A stretch of 64,000 bases of DNA, taken from the NCBI GenBank assembly GCA_963664285.2, contig CAXXNX010000025.1, positions 1 through 64,000 of the forward strand. The letters are read 5' to 3'. This DNA is from JAJCYL01 sp963664285 (GTDB lineage Bacteria; Bacteroidota; Bacteroidia; Cytophagales; Cyclobacteriaceae). Position 1 is the stretch's first letter. Each line of letters starts with the position of its first letter. A program made the translations under genes and the position numbers. Shown here in pieces: positions 46,085-54,938 of the stretch. The notes below the pieces were generated by a model, which was not told the DNA's origin, did no database searches, and saw only the letters and a program-made list of their open reading frames with translations.

Positions 46085-46130
46085 TTTTGCTAGATTGTGG
46101 TGTAGAACACATCTAACACCACAAATTAGA

Positions 46131-47360
46131 ATGCAAAAAAGGCTTTTCCAACCCGAATATGGTTTAACTCCAAAATGGTATTTGTTTAAGAGCAGTAACC
46201 TTGGGTGCAGTTTATGATAGTCTACCGTGGAATCAGTTAGCGGACTTGCCATGCCTGAAGAAAATAACGGACCTGGTGCTCCCCGGTGGTTTTCCTCAAT
46301 TAAGGGATGTTTGCGCTGATGTTTCTTAAGTCCTACCTGAGTATCAGTGATGAGAAACTAATAGAACGCTTTAACTCCGATTGGAGCCTACAGTTGTTCT
46401 GTGGCAAAATGTTATCAGACACAGAGAAGATTCGAGACAATGCTATCGTAAGCCGCATCCGCAGTTATCTGGCTGAGTATACAGACTGGCAACAGCTCCA
46501 ACAAATATTGATCGAACATTGAAAAAGAGACATGAATAATACCCATGTGCTTTTAATGGACGCTACCTGTTATGAGAGTTATATCCGTTTTCCTACTGAT
46601 GTAAAGCTGTTATGGGAATGCTGCCATTGGGTGTTTGAAAAGCAATTGTTCCGATGGTGTAAAGTAGTGAGAAAGAAAAGGCCTCGCTCCAAATATGTTG
46701 AACAAAAGCGCAGACAACGCGATTATGAGAAAAGACGCAGGAAGACCTATAAAGAAGGACGTAAGCGTAAAAAAGCCCTGTTGTATCTGCTACACAAGGG
46801 GTTGATCCAACTTCAACAAGTTCTCAACGATGCTAAACTGCCACTGCTTAATGAGCAGGAAAGAGATTACCTGAGAACCATCAAAAAAGTACTTGAACAA
46901 CAGCAGTTTACAAACCCACCCGGCCAAAGAGTTAAAAAACCGCATCGGATCATTGGTGGGAACCCTATGCAGGCCGATACAGGGGAAAAGAGAACTAAAT
47001 GCAAGTGAGTTTGGCTGAAGGTACACTATGCTAGCACCCTGGATGGGATCCATGATTGAGTGTTGAATTTCAACACTTTTAAACCCGGCTCAAGATTAGT
47101 ACTGTAAAGCTACAAAGTACACTTTGGAAAAAATCAATTGGGAGCTGACCTGATCTGAGCCGACAAATGCCAATCGAAGATTTTGCGCCAAAAAGAAAAT
47201 CTTCACTGGCTGTTCCTAACAAAGGTTACTAAACAAGACAATCGGCTCAGTGGACAAATACGCCAATAATGGGCTAAAGTGATGGAAGGCAGCTTCGATG
47301 ACCACAAAACGGTCATTACGGGACCAACAGGATTAGAAGGTGTTGTAAGGAGTCAGAATA
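46131..47360 (+). pseudogene. Decayed DDE transposase of the nested IS
   Basis: A start MQKRLFQPEYGLTPKWYLF is visible at 46131, followed by a frameshift. The next recognisable parts are MFALMFLKSYLSISDEKLIE (46307-46522) and MDATCYESYIRFPTDVKLLW (46532 onwards, to 47008). Later fragments include VMEGSFDDHKTVITG-like codons around 47280. The catalytic domain is broken by several frameshifts and stops. The order of motifs fits an IS5/IS1182-like transposase with a DUF772 N-terminal domain. It cannot be active. Confidence 0.75.
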
Positions 47361-47758
47361 AATGAAAAAGGCTGTTTGTCTTTAGTTGCTTGATGAAGCT
47401 AACGCAGTAGGAATTAGTAAAAGAAAACTATTGCTAGGATAAGTTGATCCACCATCCAACAGGTAACTAAAAAACAAAAGTTCGTTTTCTTTCGAAGGAA
47501 GCACTATGTCTATACACCTGTCGCACTTTCAAACTCTATTTTGTAACAAAAATTGTACCTTTCAAGAGCAGGTAATCAGGATATCAATCTCTCCTCTATT
47601 GAAAATCCTGATCCCAAATAACCCCTCTTTCTTCTCGCTGAACTAATTTTCAAGGACGCCCTCTATTGTGTTCTTATGGAAGAACATTTTTTTGATTAAA
47701 CCAAACTGTTTAACTTCGGTCAGTTCACCGTAAGCAAATCGCCCAGCAATTATTGATA

Positions 47759-49036
47759 TTAAAGGCTCTTGAGAATTAGTATTGTCAATGATCTTTTCCT
47801 TTCTTTCAGGCACGCCCCAACCTTCATCAGGTAAAGCCGGATATTGTCCACTTGCCATCGTTTAGCAAAGTGGTGTTTTGTTTTGGCAATTAATAATTTA
47901 ATCTGCCGGAACATTTCATAACAGAGGGTAGCGATGATTAAACGCATGAAATTGGCCCAGTAGCGATGACAGGAAAGCCGGTCGGAATAAGTCATGTTTT
48001 TGAGTTCCTTTATTCGATTTTCACTGGCATCACCTCGCTTGACATAAAAATCAAAGTAAATCTGTTGAGCGGTCATCGCTTCAAAGTTGCTCACAAAGTA
48101 ACGGACATTCATTCCTTTTCCGGTAGACTCCACTTTGGCGTACAGCTTTTCAGAACGATCCCAGCTTTTGGCCTGGTAAGTAAACGGGCCAACAAACTCT
48201 TGATGTTTGATGATTTTTGAAGCATATTCCTTTTTTACTTCAATGATAGTCTGTTTGGTAAAAGTCTTTAAAACTTCATTACTACTAATACCTAAACAAA
48301 ATTGAAGGTCAAACTGCTTAGCTATCCGATAAAAAGATGCTCCTGAAAAGCCACTATCCGCTCGAATAAGGATCTTTACTGAGGGCAGTTTTTTTCTGAT
48401 TTTAATGACAATCCTTTTCAATAAGGCCACAAACCATTTGTTGGAGTGACAATTGCCCGGACGTAGTACTGGTAAAATGACCTGACCGGTGTTCCCGTCC
48501 TTAAAGAACAACTCATGGTACATAGTCTGTCCATAATAGCCATTATACAAACTGAGTTGTTGGGATCCATGAGTAGGGTCATCGGTACCATCTACATCAA
48601 TGATGATTTGACCAGTCTTCTCTTTCAACTCCTCTACATAACGGTCTACAAACCATTGACTCATCTGGTAGATCAGACTCCGATCGGCCTTGTTTTCAAA
48701 TCGACTTAAAGTAGGCTGGGAACATAATCCGCTATCTAGTACTTTACGGATCACCGGATCCTCTCGGAGTTTTTGTTCGTCATTGCAATCCTGATAGCCC
48801 TGCATCATTAAAAACACCCGTTGGCGAAGCATTTCTTCATAAGTGTATTCGATAAAAAAGGGGTTTCGATAGTCAGGAATCAGTGCGGCGAAGCTTTTTA
48901 ATAGACCAGTCTTTCTCTCTACTTTTTCACTTAACAATATCGCTCCGTCTGAGCTAATCGCTGATGCTGAAAAATCAAATTTAAAAGCTTGTTTTCCTCG
49001 ATAAAATACGGTATCTTTTTCCTTATATTCAGGCAT
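47759..49036 (-). CDS. IS1380-family transposase, copy 2
   Basis: The 425-residue frame matches copy 1 nearly residue for residue, including the DDE motifs. Its last residues differ (TILILKSL in place of TIQFSRAFRYQ) because a single extra T near 47777 shifts the frame, and a further small deletion follows. The catalytic core is intact, but the C-terminal tail is missing, so activity is uncertain. Confidence 0.9.
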   Translation of the reverse strand: MPEYKEKDTVFYRGKQAFKFDFSASAISSDGAILLSEKVERKTGLLKSFAALIPDYRNPFFIEYTYEEMLRQRVFLMMQGYQDCNDEQKLREDPVIRKVLDSGLCSQPTLSRFENKADRSLIYQMSQWFVDRYVEELKEKTGQIIIDVDGTDDPTHGSQQLSLYNGYYGQTMYHELFFKDGNTGQVILPVLRPGNCHSNKWFVALLKRIVIKIRKKLPSVKILIRADSGFSGASFYRIAKQFDLQFCLGISSNEVLKTFTKQTIIEVKKEYASKIIKHQEFVGPFTYQAKSWDRSEKLYAKVESTGKGMNVRYFVSNFEAMTAQQIYFDFYVKRGDASENRIKELKNMTYSDRLSCHRYWANFMRLIIATLCYEMFRQIKLLIAKTKHHFAKRWQVDNIRLYLMKVGACLKERKRSLTILILKSL

Positions 49037-49153
49037 AAATTAATTGCTTATTTTGTTATCTAACTATCTCAATATAAGCAATTTATGCCTGTTTTTTATT
49101 GTCTACTATGAATTTTTCGGGTTAAGGATAGACTCAATAGGGTCAATTTATAG

Positions 49154-50542
49154 CTACACATTCCCAATTTCATCAACCAGCTTCTGCAAGCTAATCTTAG
49201 CATCTCCAAATAACATTCTGGATCGTTCTCCAAAGAACAACTGATTTTGTATGCCGGCGTATCCTGCACTCATGCTGCGTTTTAGGATCACTATACTCTT
49301 AGCCTGTTCCACATCAAGTATAGGCATCCCATAAATAGAACTGCCCTCATCTTCTTTTGCCGCCGGATTAACGACGTCGTTTGCACCAATCACCAACACA
49401 ACGTCGGTTGATGGGAAGTCTTTGTTGGCATCATCCAGATCGATTAGTTTAGGATAAGGAACGTTCGCTTCGGCCAAAAGGACATTCATGTGACCGGGCA
49501 TTCTGCCAGCAACCGGATGAATGGCGTATTTCACCGTCACCCCCGCGGCTTCGAGGATTTCATCTAACTCACTACAGATATGCTGCGCCTGGGCTACTGC
49601 CAATCCGTACCCGGGAACGATGTATACATTCTTTGAATATTTAAGTTCAATCGCCAGATCAGCTAAAGAAGCCTCTTTAACAACTTCTTCCCTACCGCCC
49701 CCCACGGCAGGTCCCCCTCCACCAAATCCACCAATGATAACATTGAGTAAGCTGCGATTCATTGCCTCGCACATAAGAACAGTTAGAATAGTTCCGGAAG
49801 CGCCGACCAAGATACCTCCTATGATCATGACCTGGTTGTTATAAATCAAGCCAGCCAACGCTGCACCTAAACCAGTAAATGAATTTAATAGGGAAATAAC
49901 AACCGGCATGTCACCACCACCAATTGGGGTAACGAAAGTCACTCCATAAACCAGGGATAAAGCCAGGAGAATAAGAACATAATTAAAGTTCAATGATGGC
50001 TGTATGAGCAGATTAACACTTATTCCAATAATGGCAATGAGTAAAATCATATTGATCACTTTGGGATAGGGTAGTACCCATGAATCCCTAAGAAATCCCT
50101 GCAATTTCCCGTATGCTATTAAACTGCCAGTGAAAGATATACATCCAACAAAAAGCGCAAAATCAGTGGTAATCATTTGCCCATTGAGAAGGGATACACC
50201 GGTGGGATAATTATAAAATTCGACAATAGCGATCAACATTGTGGCTGCTCCACCAAGACCGTTAAAAAGTGACACCATCTCCGGCATAGCTGTCATTGCC
50301 ACTTTTTTTGCTGCCACGAACCCAACTGTTCCTCCTACTAACATTCCACCTCCAATCCAGACATAGTTATTGGCGTAGCCTTCCATCGGATAAAACAAAG
50401 TGGTCAAAATAGCAAGACCCATTGCTGATGCTGCAATCAGGTTACCATCTCTTGCAGTATCTGCTGAACTTAATCGCTTAAGCCCAACTATGAATAAAAT
50501 AATGACAATAAGGTAAATGGTGTCAACGATAGTGATTATCAC
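49154..50542 (-). CDS. pntB: NAD(P) transhydrogenase subunit beta
   Basis: PntB is the membrane and NADP-binding subunit of the proton-translocating transhydrogenase, which makes NADPH from NADH. The 462-residue protein has eight or nine membrane helices. The C-terminal domain III carries VPGYGLAVAQAQH, HPVAGRMPGHMNVLLAEA and VVLVIGANDVVNPAA. It is the last gene of the three-gene pnt operon, four bases from its neighbour. Confidence 0.96.
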   Translation of the reverse strand: MIITIVDTIYLIVIILFIVGLKRLSSADTARDGNLIAASAMGLAILTTLFYPMEGYANNYVWIGGGMLVGGTVGFVAAKKVAMTAMPEMVSLFNGLGGAATMLIAIVEFYNYPTGVSLLNGQMITTDFALFVGCISFTGSLIAYGKLQGFLRDSWVLPYPKVINMILLIAIIGISVNLLIQPSLNFNYVLILLALSLVYGVTFVTPIGGGDMPVVISLLNSFTGLGAALAGLIYNNQVMIIGGILVGASGTILTVLMCEAMNRSLLNVIIGGFGGGGPAVGGGREEVVKEASLADLAIELKYSKNVYIVPGYGLAVAQAQHICSELDEILEAAGVTVKYAIHPVAGRMPGHMNVLLAEANVPYPKLIDLDDANKDFPSTDVVLVIGANDVVNPAAKEDEGSSIYGMPILDVEQAKSIVILKRSMSAGYAGIQNQLFFGERSRMLFGDAKISLQKLVDEIGNV

Positions 50543-50545
50543 AGG

Positions 50546-50863
50546 CTAGTCGTTTTTCTTTTTCTTCTTAAACATATCTAGCATCCGGTGTGTAACTGCG
50601 TAACCACCAACCACATTAGTCATGGCCAATGCTATTCCAAAAAATCCCAGGATTAGTACGAGATAATCACCAGGCTGTGCCTGACGGATCAAGATTATGG
50701 CGCCAATTACTACAACACCGCTAATAGCATTGGCACCGGACATCAACGGCGTATGTAAAACAGTGGGGACTTTAGATATTACTTCTGTTCCCAGCAATAT
50801 AGCCAAGACCAGAATGTATATCATTGGTAGGTTTTCATTAAGAAATTGTATTATCTCGTTCAT
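50546..50863 (-). CDS. pntAB: NAD(P) transhydrogenase subunit alpha, membrane part
   Basis: The 105-residue protein has three membrane helices with the family motifs SKVPTVLHTPLMSGANAISG and VVGGYAVTHRMLDMFKKKK. It corresponds to the C-terminal domain of E. coli PntA, which is a separate gene here, as in many Bacteroidota and alphaproteobacteria. Confidence 0.94.
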   Translation of the reverse strand: MNEIIQFLNENLPMIYILVLAILLGTEVISKVPTVLHTPLMSGANAISGVVVIGAIILIRQAQPGDYLVLILGFFGIALAMTNVVGGYAVTHRMLDMFKKKKKND

Positions 50864-50866
50864 TCA

Positions 50867-51970
50867 CTAGCTCGATTTGTACCTTACTTCTCCATTGAAG
50901 GTAATGCAGGTTGATTTTAAGATCTCGTTCTCCATATCCAATTCCAACACTCCTTCTTTCAAAATCAGTTTGAGAAAATTATGGATGTTCTTACTATAAA
51001 GTTGACTTGCGTGGATAGGTGCTGAAGAATGGAGTTCGGAGTTTCCAATGATAGTTACCCCATACTCGACAACCGTTTTATTGTTTTGAGTAAGTTCGCA
51101 GTTACCCCCGGTTGAAGAAGCCAAATCGACGATTATTGAACCTTCTTTCATTTCATTCACCGCTTCCTTTGAAACCAGTTTCGGTGCTGGTTTCCCTCTC
51201 AGTTGAGCCGTAGTAATTATTACATCTGATTGTACTGCTCTTTCTTTTATCAATTCAGCCTGCTTCTTCTTGAATTCTTTCGTTTGTTCCACAGCATATC
51301 CGCCAGCATCTTTGTCGTCTTTTGCACCCTCGACCTCAATGAACTTCGCTCCTAAGCTTTTTACTTCCTCTTTAACTGCTGTTCTGGTATCAAATACTTC
51401 AACCACTGCACCCAATCTTTTAGCAGTTGCTACGGCCTGAAGGCCGGCCACTCCTGCGCCCAATACCAGTACTTTTGCCGGTGGAATAGTTCCGGCAGCA
51501 GTGGTTAACATCGGGAAATAACGGGGCAAAATATTTGCCGCCTCTATTACAGCTTTGTAACCGGCAATAGAAGCCATTGACGATAGTACATCCATTGATT
51601 GTCCCATTGTAACTCTGGGGATCATGTCCAGGCTGAAGGTGGTAACTGGGAACTTAGACAGGTCGTCTGAAACAAATCCATTACTGGAGTAGGGTTCAAA
51701 CATAGAAATATATATGGCTCCTTTTTTTAGCTGCTTTAAATCAGTTTCTGCCAATGGCTTTAGCGTCACCAGGATATCTGAATCCTTGAGAATATTTGAT
51801 CGCTTGTCGACACGAGCCTTCGCTTGTTGGAAATGGATATCGTGAAAAAAGACAGAGTCTCCGGCATTATTCTCAACGCAGACCTCATTCTTCTCATCCT
51901 TAAGCTTCTTGATGACCTCAGGAACTAGAGCCACCCGGGGATCATCCTCCTTTACTACACCAATTAACAT
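50867..51970 (-). CDS. pntAA: NAD(P) transhydrogenase subunit alpha, soluble part
   Basis: The 367-residue protein is the NAD-binding domain I of transhydrogenase. It shows GVVKEDDPRVALVPEV at the N-terminus, the VLGAGVAGLQAVATAKRLGA nucleotide fold near residue 170, and RGKPAPKLV. It starts the pntAA-pntAB-pntB operon. About 305 bases separate it from the divergent yceI gene. Confidence 0.95.
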   Translation of the reverse strand: MLIGVVKEDDPRVALVPEVIKKLKDEKNEVCVENNAGDSVFFHDIHFQQAKARVDKRSNILKDSDILVTLKPLAETDLKQLKKGAIYISMFEPYSSNGFVSDDLSKFPVTTFSLDMIPRVTMGQSMDVLSSMASIAGYKAVIEAANILPRYFPMLTTAAGTIPPAKVLVLGAGVAGLQAVATAKRLGAVVEVFDTRTAVKEEVKSLGAKFIEVEGAKDDKDAGGYAVEQTKEFKKKQAELIKERAVQSDVIITTAQLRGKPAPKLVSKEAVNEMKEGSIIVDLASSTGGNCELTQNNKTVVEYGVTIIGNSELHSSAPIHASQLYSKNIHNFLKLILKEGVLELDMENEILKSTCITFNGEVRYKSS

Positions 51971-52275
51971 TTCTGGATAAATATTATCTTATAGAACAAT
52001 TAATATCCTTTCCTCCCGACTGCGTAAGATAATTCTAAAAACTTGGCTAAATAAATATTAATTATGCACATAATAAACTTCCTGTAGTATTAATACACAG
52101 AAGGCTACAAACTAGTGCCGTTAGTAATAAAAAAACAATCCAAAGTCTTTGTGGCAGTCCTTTTGGAAATCTTATTGTAAATTCAATGTCTATTTTGTAA
52201 CAAAATGTTTCAAACTCAGTTAGAAACAAATATATGTACCAACATCATTTTTTAAATTTGAAAACAAAAATCATT
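51971..52275. other. Divergent control region between pntAA and yceI
   Basis: No gene is visible. The region is AT-rich and includes a 15-base palindrome (52192-52206) some 70 bases before the yceI ATG. No clear TAnnTTTG element could be tied to either gene. Confidence 0.4.
52189..52206. promoter_or_regulatory. Palindrome upstream of yceI
   Basis: The arms attttgt (52192-52198) and acaaaat (52200-52206) flank one central base. The surrounding 17-mer from 52189 recurs exactly once more, at 47535-47551 within the nested IS. The geometry fits a small dimeric regulator's site, but the regulator is unknown. Confidence 0.35.
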
Positions 52276-52857
52276 ATGAAAAACCTGATCTTATCTAATG
52301 CCTTAATTCTATGCTTGGTAATAGGTGTAACCGCACAAACGACCTGGCAAGTTGACAAAAACCATTCTACAATAGGATTCTCCATAGACCACATGGTCAT
52401 TTCTGAAGTGGATGGTAAATTTGATGATTTTGAAGGTTCGCTTACGGCATCAAAAGAAGATTTTACCGATGCGATAATCACTTTTACCGCAAAAACTACA
52501 AGCATTAATACCGGTGTTGAAAAAAGGGATAATCACTTGCGATCCGGAGATTTTTTTGACGCTAAGACTTACCCTGAATTGACTTTCACCAGTACTTCTT
52601 TCAAGAAAGTTGATGAAGGAAAGTATAAAATGACTGGTGATCTCTCCATACATGGTGTTTCTAAATCAGTCACCTTTGATGTGAAATTTAACGGAACCGT
52701 GGACACAGGTAAAGGTATAAAGGCCGGTTTCAAAATTAGCGGAGCGATTAACCGAAAAGACTGGGGTTTAAACTGGAATAACATAATTGAAAGCGGAGGT
52801 GTTGTAGTAGGTGAAGAAGTGAGACTAGATATTAAACTTGAAATGAATAAAAGTTAA
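52276..52857 (+). CDS. YceI-family periplasmic lipid-binding protein
   Basis: The product of about 193 residues begins MKNLILSNALILCLVIGVTAQ, a clear signal peptide. The YceI lipocalin-like fold follows (TTWQVDKNHSTIGFSIDHMV, FTAKTTSINTGVEKRDNHL, LSIHGVSKSVTFDVKF, NRKDWGLNWN). Relatives bind polyisoprenoids. The ATG at 52276 places the signal peptide at the N-terminus and is preferred to 52234. A strong terminator follows. Confidence 0.93.
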   Translation: MKNLILSNALILCLVIGVTAQTTWQVDKNHSTIGFSIDHMVISEVDGKFDDFEGSLTASKEDFTDAIITFTAKTTSINTGVEKRDNHLRSGDFFDAKTYPELTFTSTSFKKVDEGKYKMTGDLSIHGVSKSVTFDVKFNGTVDTGKGIKAGFKISGAINRKDWGLNWNNIIESGGVVVGEEVRLDIKLEMNKS

Positions 52858-52873
52858 AAAGAGCCACTTATAG

Positions 52874-52909
52874 TAAGCGCAGTGAGTATATCTTCTGCGC
52901 TTATTTTTT
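52874..52909 (+). terminator. Intrinsic terminator of yceI
   Basis: The arms taagcgcag (52874-52882) and ctgcgctta (52895-52903) are perfect complements with a 12-base loop, followed by TTTTTT. It isolates yceI from pyrE. Confidence 0.85.
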
Positions 52910-52953
52910 GTCCGAATTCTTCTGATTTCCACTGATGGTTCTAATTTAGCGGC

Positions 52954-53595
52954 ATGAATATTTCGGAGGAAACAGCTAAAGAAATTGCAGGTTCACTCTT
53001 AGAAATTGGAGCTATCCAACTAAGGCCGAATGATCCCTTTACATGGAGTTCTGGCTGGAAATCACCTATTTATTGTGATAACAGACTTTCTTTATCTTAT
53101 CCCGACATTCGAACTTTTGTTAAAACCTCTCTGGCCGCTAAAATCAAAGAGCTGTTCCCGGGAGTTGAAGCCATTGCCGGTGTTGCCACTGCAGGAATAC
53201 CACAAGGTGCATTAGTGGCTGATTTATTGGATTTACCATTCATTTATGTCCGTTCCAAGCCAAAGGGACATGGGTTGGAGAATTTGATTGAAGGAAAACC
53301 AGTTCCAGGACAAAAAGCGGTCGTTATTGAAGATTTAATCTCGACCGGAGGTAGCTCGCTGAAAGCCATTGAAGCATTGCGCCAGGGCGACATCTACGTT
53401 TTAGGGCTTGGAGCAATATTTACATATGGTTTTACCGTTGCCGAACACAACTTCAGAGAGGCTGATGTCGAGTTTTTTACCTTGAGTAATTATTCAATTC
53501 TTTTGGAAGAGGCAGTAAAAAACGCATATATCGATAAAAGTCAACTGGTGTCACTTCAGGAATGGAATAAAGACCCCGGTAACTGGGGGAAATAA
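52954..53595 (+). CDS. pyrE: Orotate phosphoribosyltransferase
   Basis: PyrE makes OMP from orotate and PRPP in pyrimidine synthesis. The 213-residue protein has GAIQLRPNDPFTWSSGWKSP near the N-terminus, the YVRSKPKGHGLEN substrate loop and the PRPP motif VVIEDLISTGGSSL near residue 128. No other pyr gene is adjacent; the PyrR-like gene lies at 18 kb. Confidence 0.95.
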   Translation: MNISEETAKEIAGSLLEIGAIQLRPNDPFTWSSGWKSPIYCDNRLSLSYPDIRTFVKTSLAAKIKELFPGVEAIAGVATAGIPQGALVADLLDLPFIYVRSKPKGHGLENLIEGKPVPGQKAVVIEDLISTGGSSLKAIEALRQGDIYVLGLGAIFTYGFTVAEHNFREADVEFFTLSNYSILLEEAVKNAYIDKSQLVSLQEWNKDPGNWGK

Positions 53596-53657
53596 TATTG
53601 ATATTCCATCGTCTCAGTCATTTTGACTAAATTTCTATTCCTAAATAGATATTTATT

Positions 53658-54245
53658 ATGTTGAGATTTCAACTTCTACCTCTTTTTCTAATTCAACTGT
53701 CTCTTTGCTATGCTCAAAACCCTCCCAAAGAGGATCAAATTGCATCCGCAATCCAGGCAGCGCCGGCCGAAATGAGAGACGGTGCTGCCGTGTTGGGATA
53801 CAATTCTGATGGTGAATTGGTAACCCTCAGAGAAGGAACTAACAATATAATATGCCTGGCTGATGACCCTAACCGCTCAGGATTTAACACTGCATGCTAC
53901 CATAAGGATCTGGATGAGTTTATGTCTCGGGGGAGAGCTCTCAGGGCAGAGGGTAATAAGCCAAACAAGATCTTCGATATTCGCGAGCAAGAAGCCAAAT
54001 CCGGTAAATTAAAGATGCCGGATCAACCGACCACACTGCATATTCTTTCGGGGAACGATGGAAAATACAACCCGGAAACTGGTGAAGTGGAGGGTGCATT
54101 TTACAGGTATGTGGTCTATATCCCTTTTGCAACTTCGAAAACAACAGGTTTGCCGACAAGACCCACAGCTCCAGGACATCCATGGATTATGGATCCTGGC
54201 ACACATCGGGCGCATATCATGATAACTCCTCCCCGGCCGAATTAA
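53658..54245 (+). CDS. Exported protein of unknown function
   Basis: The 195-residue protein has a signal peptide (MLRFQLLPLFLIQLSLCYAQ) and a mature part of about 175 residues with three Cys and a His-containing tail (GTHRAHIMITPPRP). The pattern ASAIQAAPAEMRDGAAVLGY and YRYVVYIPFATSKTTGLPTR suggests a conserved but uncharacterised family. It ends three bases before the SMUG2-type gene, so co-transcription is likely. Confidence 0.7.
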   Translation: MLRFQLLPLFLIQLSLCYAQNPPKEDQIASAIQAAPAEMRDGAAVLGYNSDGELVTLREGTNNIICLADDPNRSGFNTACYHKDLDEFMSRGRALRAEGNKPNKIFDIREQEAKSGKLKMPDQPTTLHILSGNDGKYNPETGEVEGAFYRYVVYIPFATSKTTGLPTRPTAPGHPWIMDPGTHRAHIMITPPRPN

Positions 54246-54248
54246 AGT

Positions 54249-54938
54249 ATGACCTTTGGAGAATCAGTTTGGGCTTTTTATCAAAGTCTTGAAATTCCTC
54301 GTGGACTACCCCAAGATGTTGAAGCCCTTTATCCTTTCAATAATCCTCAAACCCGGTCAGTTATTGAGCAGTTTCTTGATAAATATTACAATGATACAAA
54401 TCCACGCATTTTACTGATGGGTATTAACCAGGTCGTTTTGGAGCAGGTGTAACAGGGGTTGGTTTTACTGATCCGATCCGACTTGAGGAAGAATGTGGAA
54501 TTAAAAATGACTTTGAAAAAAAAGCAGAGCTTTCCTCGAAGTTCATTTATGATGTCATCCACGCATATGGGGGGCCGAAAAAGTTTTATTCCAAATTTTA
54601 CATATCTGCTGTTTCACCCATAGGTTATGTGAAAAATGGTAAGAATTACAATTATTATGATGAGCCATTATTGGAAAAAGCAGTTGAACCATTCGCAATT
54701 GAGTGCCTTGAAAAAAAAATTGGCATTTGGCTGCTCAAAAAAAATAGCCTTTAGTATCGGGCGAGGAAAAAATCTCAAATTCCTGGAGAAGATCAATGCT
54801 GCATATCATTTCTTCGATCACATAAAGGTCGTTCCTCACCCGCGATGGATTATGCGGTATAGGCTAAAAAGGAAAGAGGAGTTTGTTAAGATTTATCTGA
54901 ATGCATTAAACACGAGAGTTCGTTTCCACCAATTTTGA
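54249..54938 (+). pseudogene. SMUG2-type uracil-DNA glycosylase, with a -1/+1 frameshift pair
   Basis: Three frames make one glycosylase of about 230 residues. The first starts MTFGESVWAFYQSLEIPRGL. At 54428-54430 a C is missing; restoring it gives the conserved GINPGRFGAGVTGVGFTDP motif. In the A9 run at 54711-54719 one A is extra, after which FGCSKKIAFSIGRGKN and the second active-site motif HPRWIMRYR follow. Both motifs and the length fit SMUG2-like (DUF4918) enzymes that remove uracil from DNA. As sequenced it is inactive; a pair of sequencing errors is an alternative. The stop lies four bases before the IS1595 target duplication. Confidence 0.82.

Larger units (their letters stand above)
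45981..47660 (+). mobile_element. Degenerate IS nested inside IS1380 copy 2
   Basis: The element is bounded by ggcgtctttgaa (45981) and its near-perfect inverse (ending ttcaaggacgcc, 47660). CTCTATTG is duplicated on both sides (45973-45980 and 47661-47668). Copy 1 of IS1380 has this 8-mer once at the same place, which proves the nesting. The transposase inside belongs to the DUF772/DDE group (IS5/IS1182-like) but is decayed. Confidence 0.9.
45815..49121 (-). mobile_element. IS1380-family element, copy 2, interrupted by another element
   Basis: The outer ends match copy 1 (CCCGCATTATTCATAG at 45815 and the complementary AATTTTTCGGG ending at 49121), with TTAA on both sides. Its two parts, 45815-45980 and 47661-49121, are separated by a foreign element of 1680 bases and an 8-base duplication. 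Without these it is about 1619 bases, two fewer than copy 1. It lies in the space between the TRAP receptor and pntB and is inverted relative to copy 1. Confidence 0.9.

Noticed and set aside
39993..49121. Composite transposon made of two IS1380 copies carrying clpB and the TRAP receptor
   Set aside because: Each copy has its own TTAA duplication and its own undisturbed flanks (the two halves of the quinone oxidoreductase flank copy 1 alone), so they inserted independently around resident genes.
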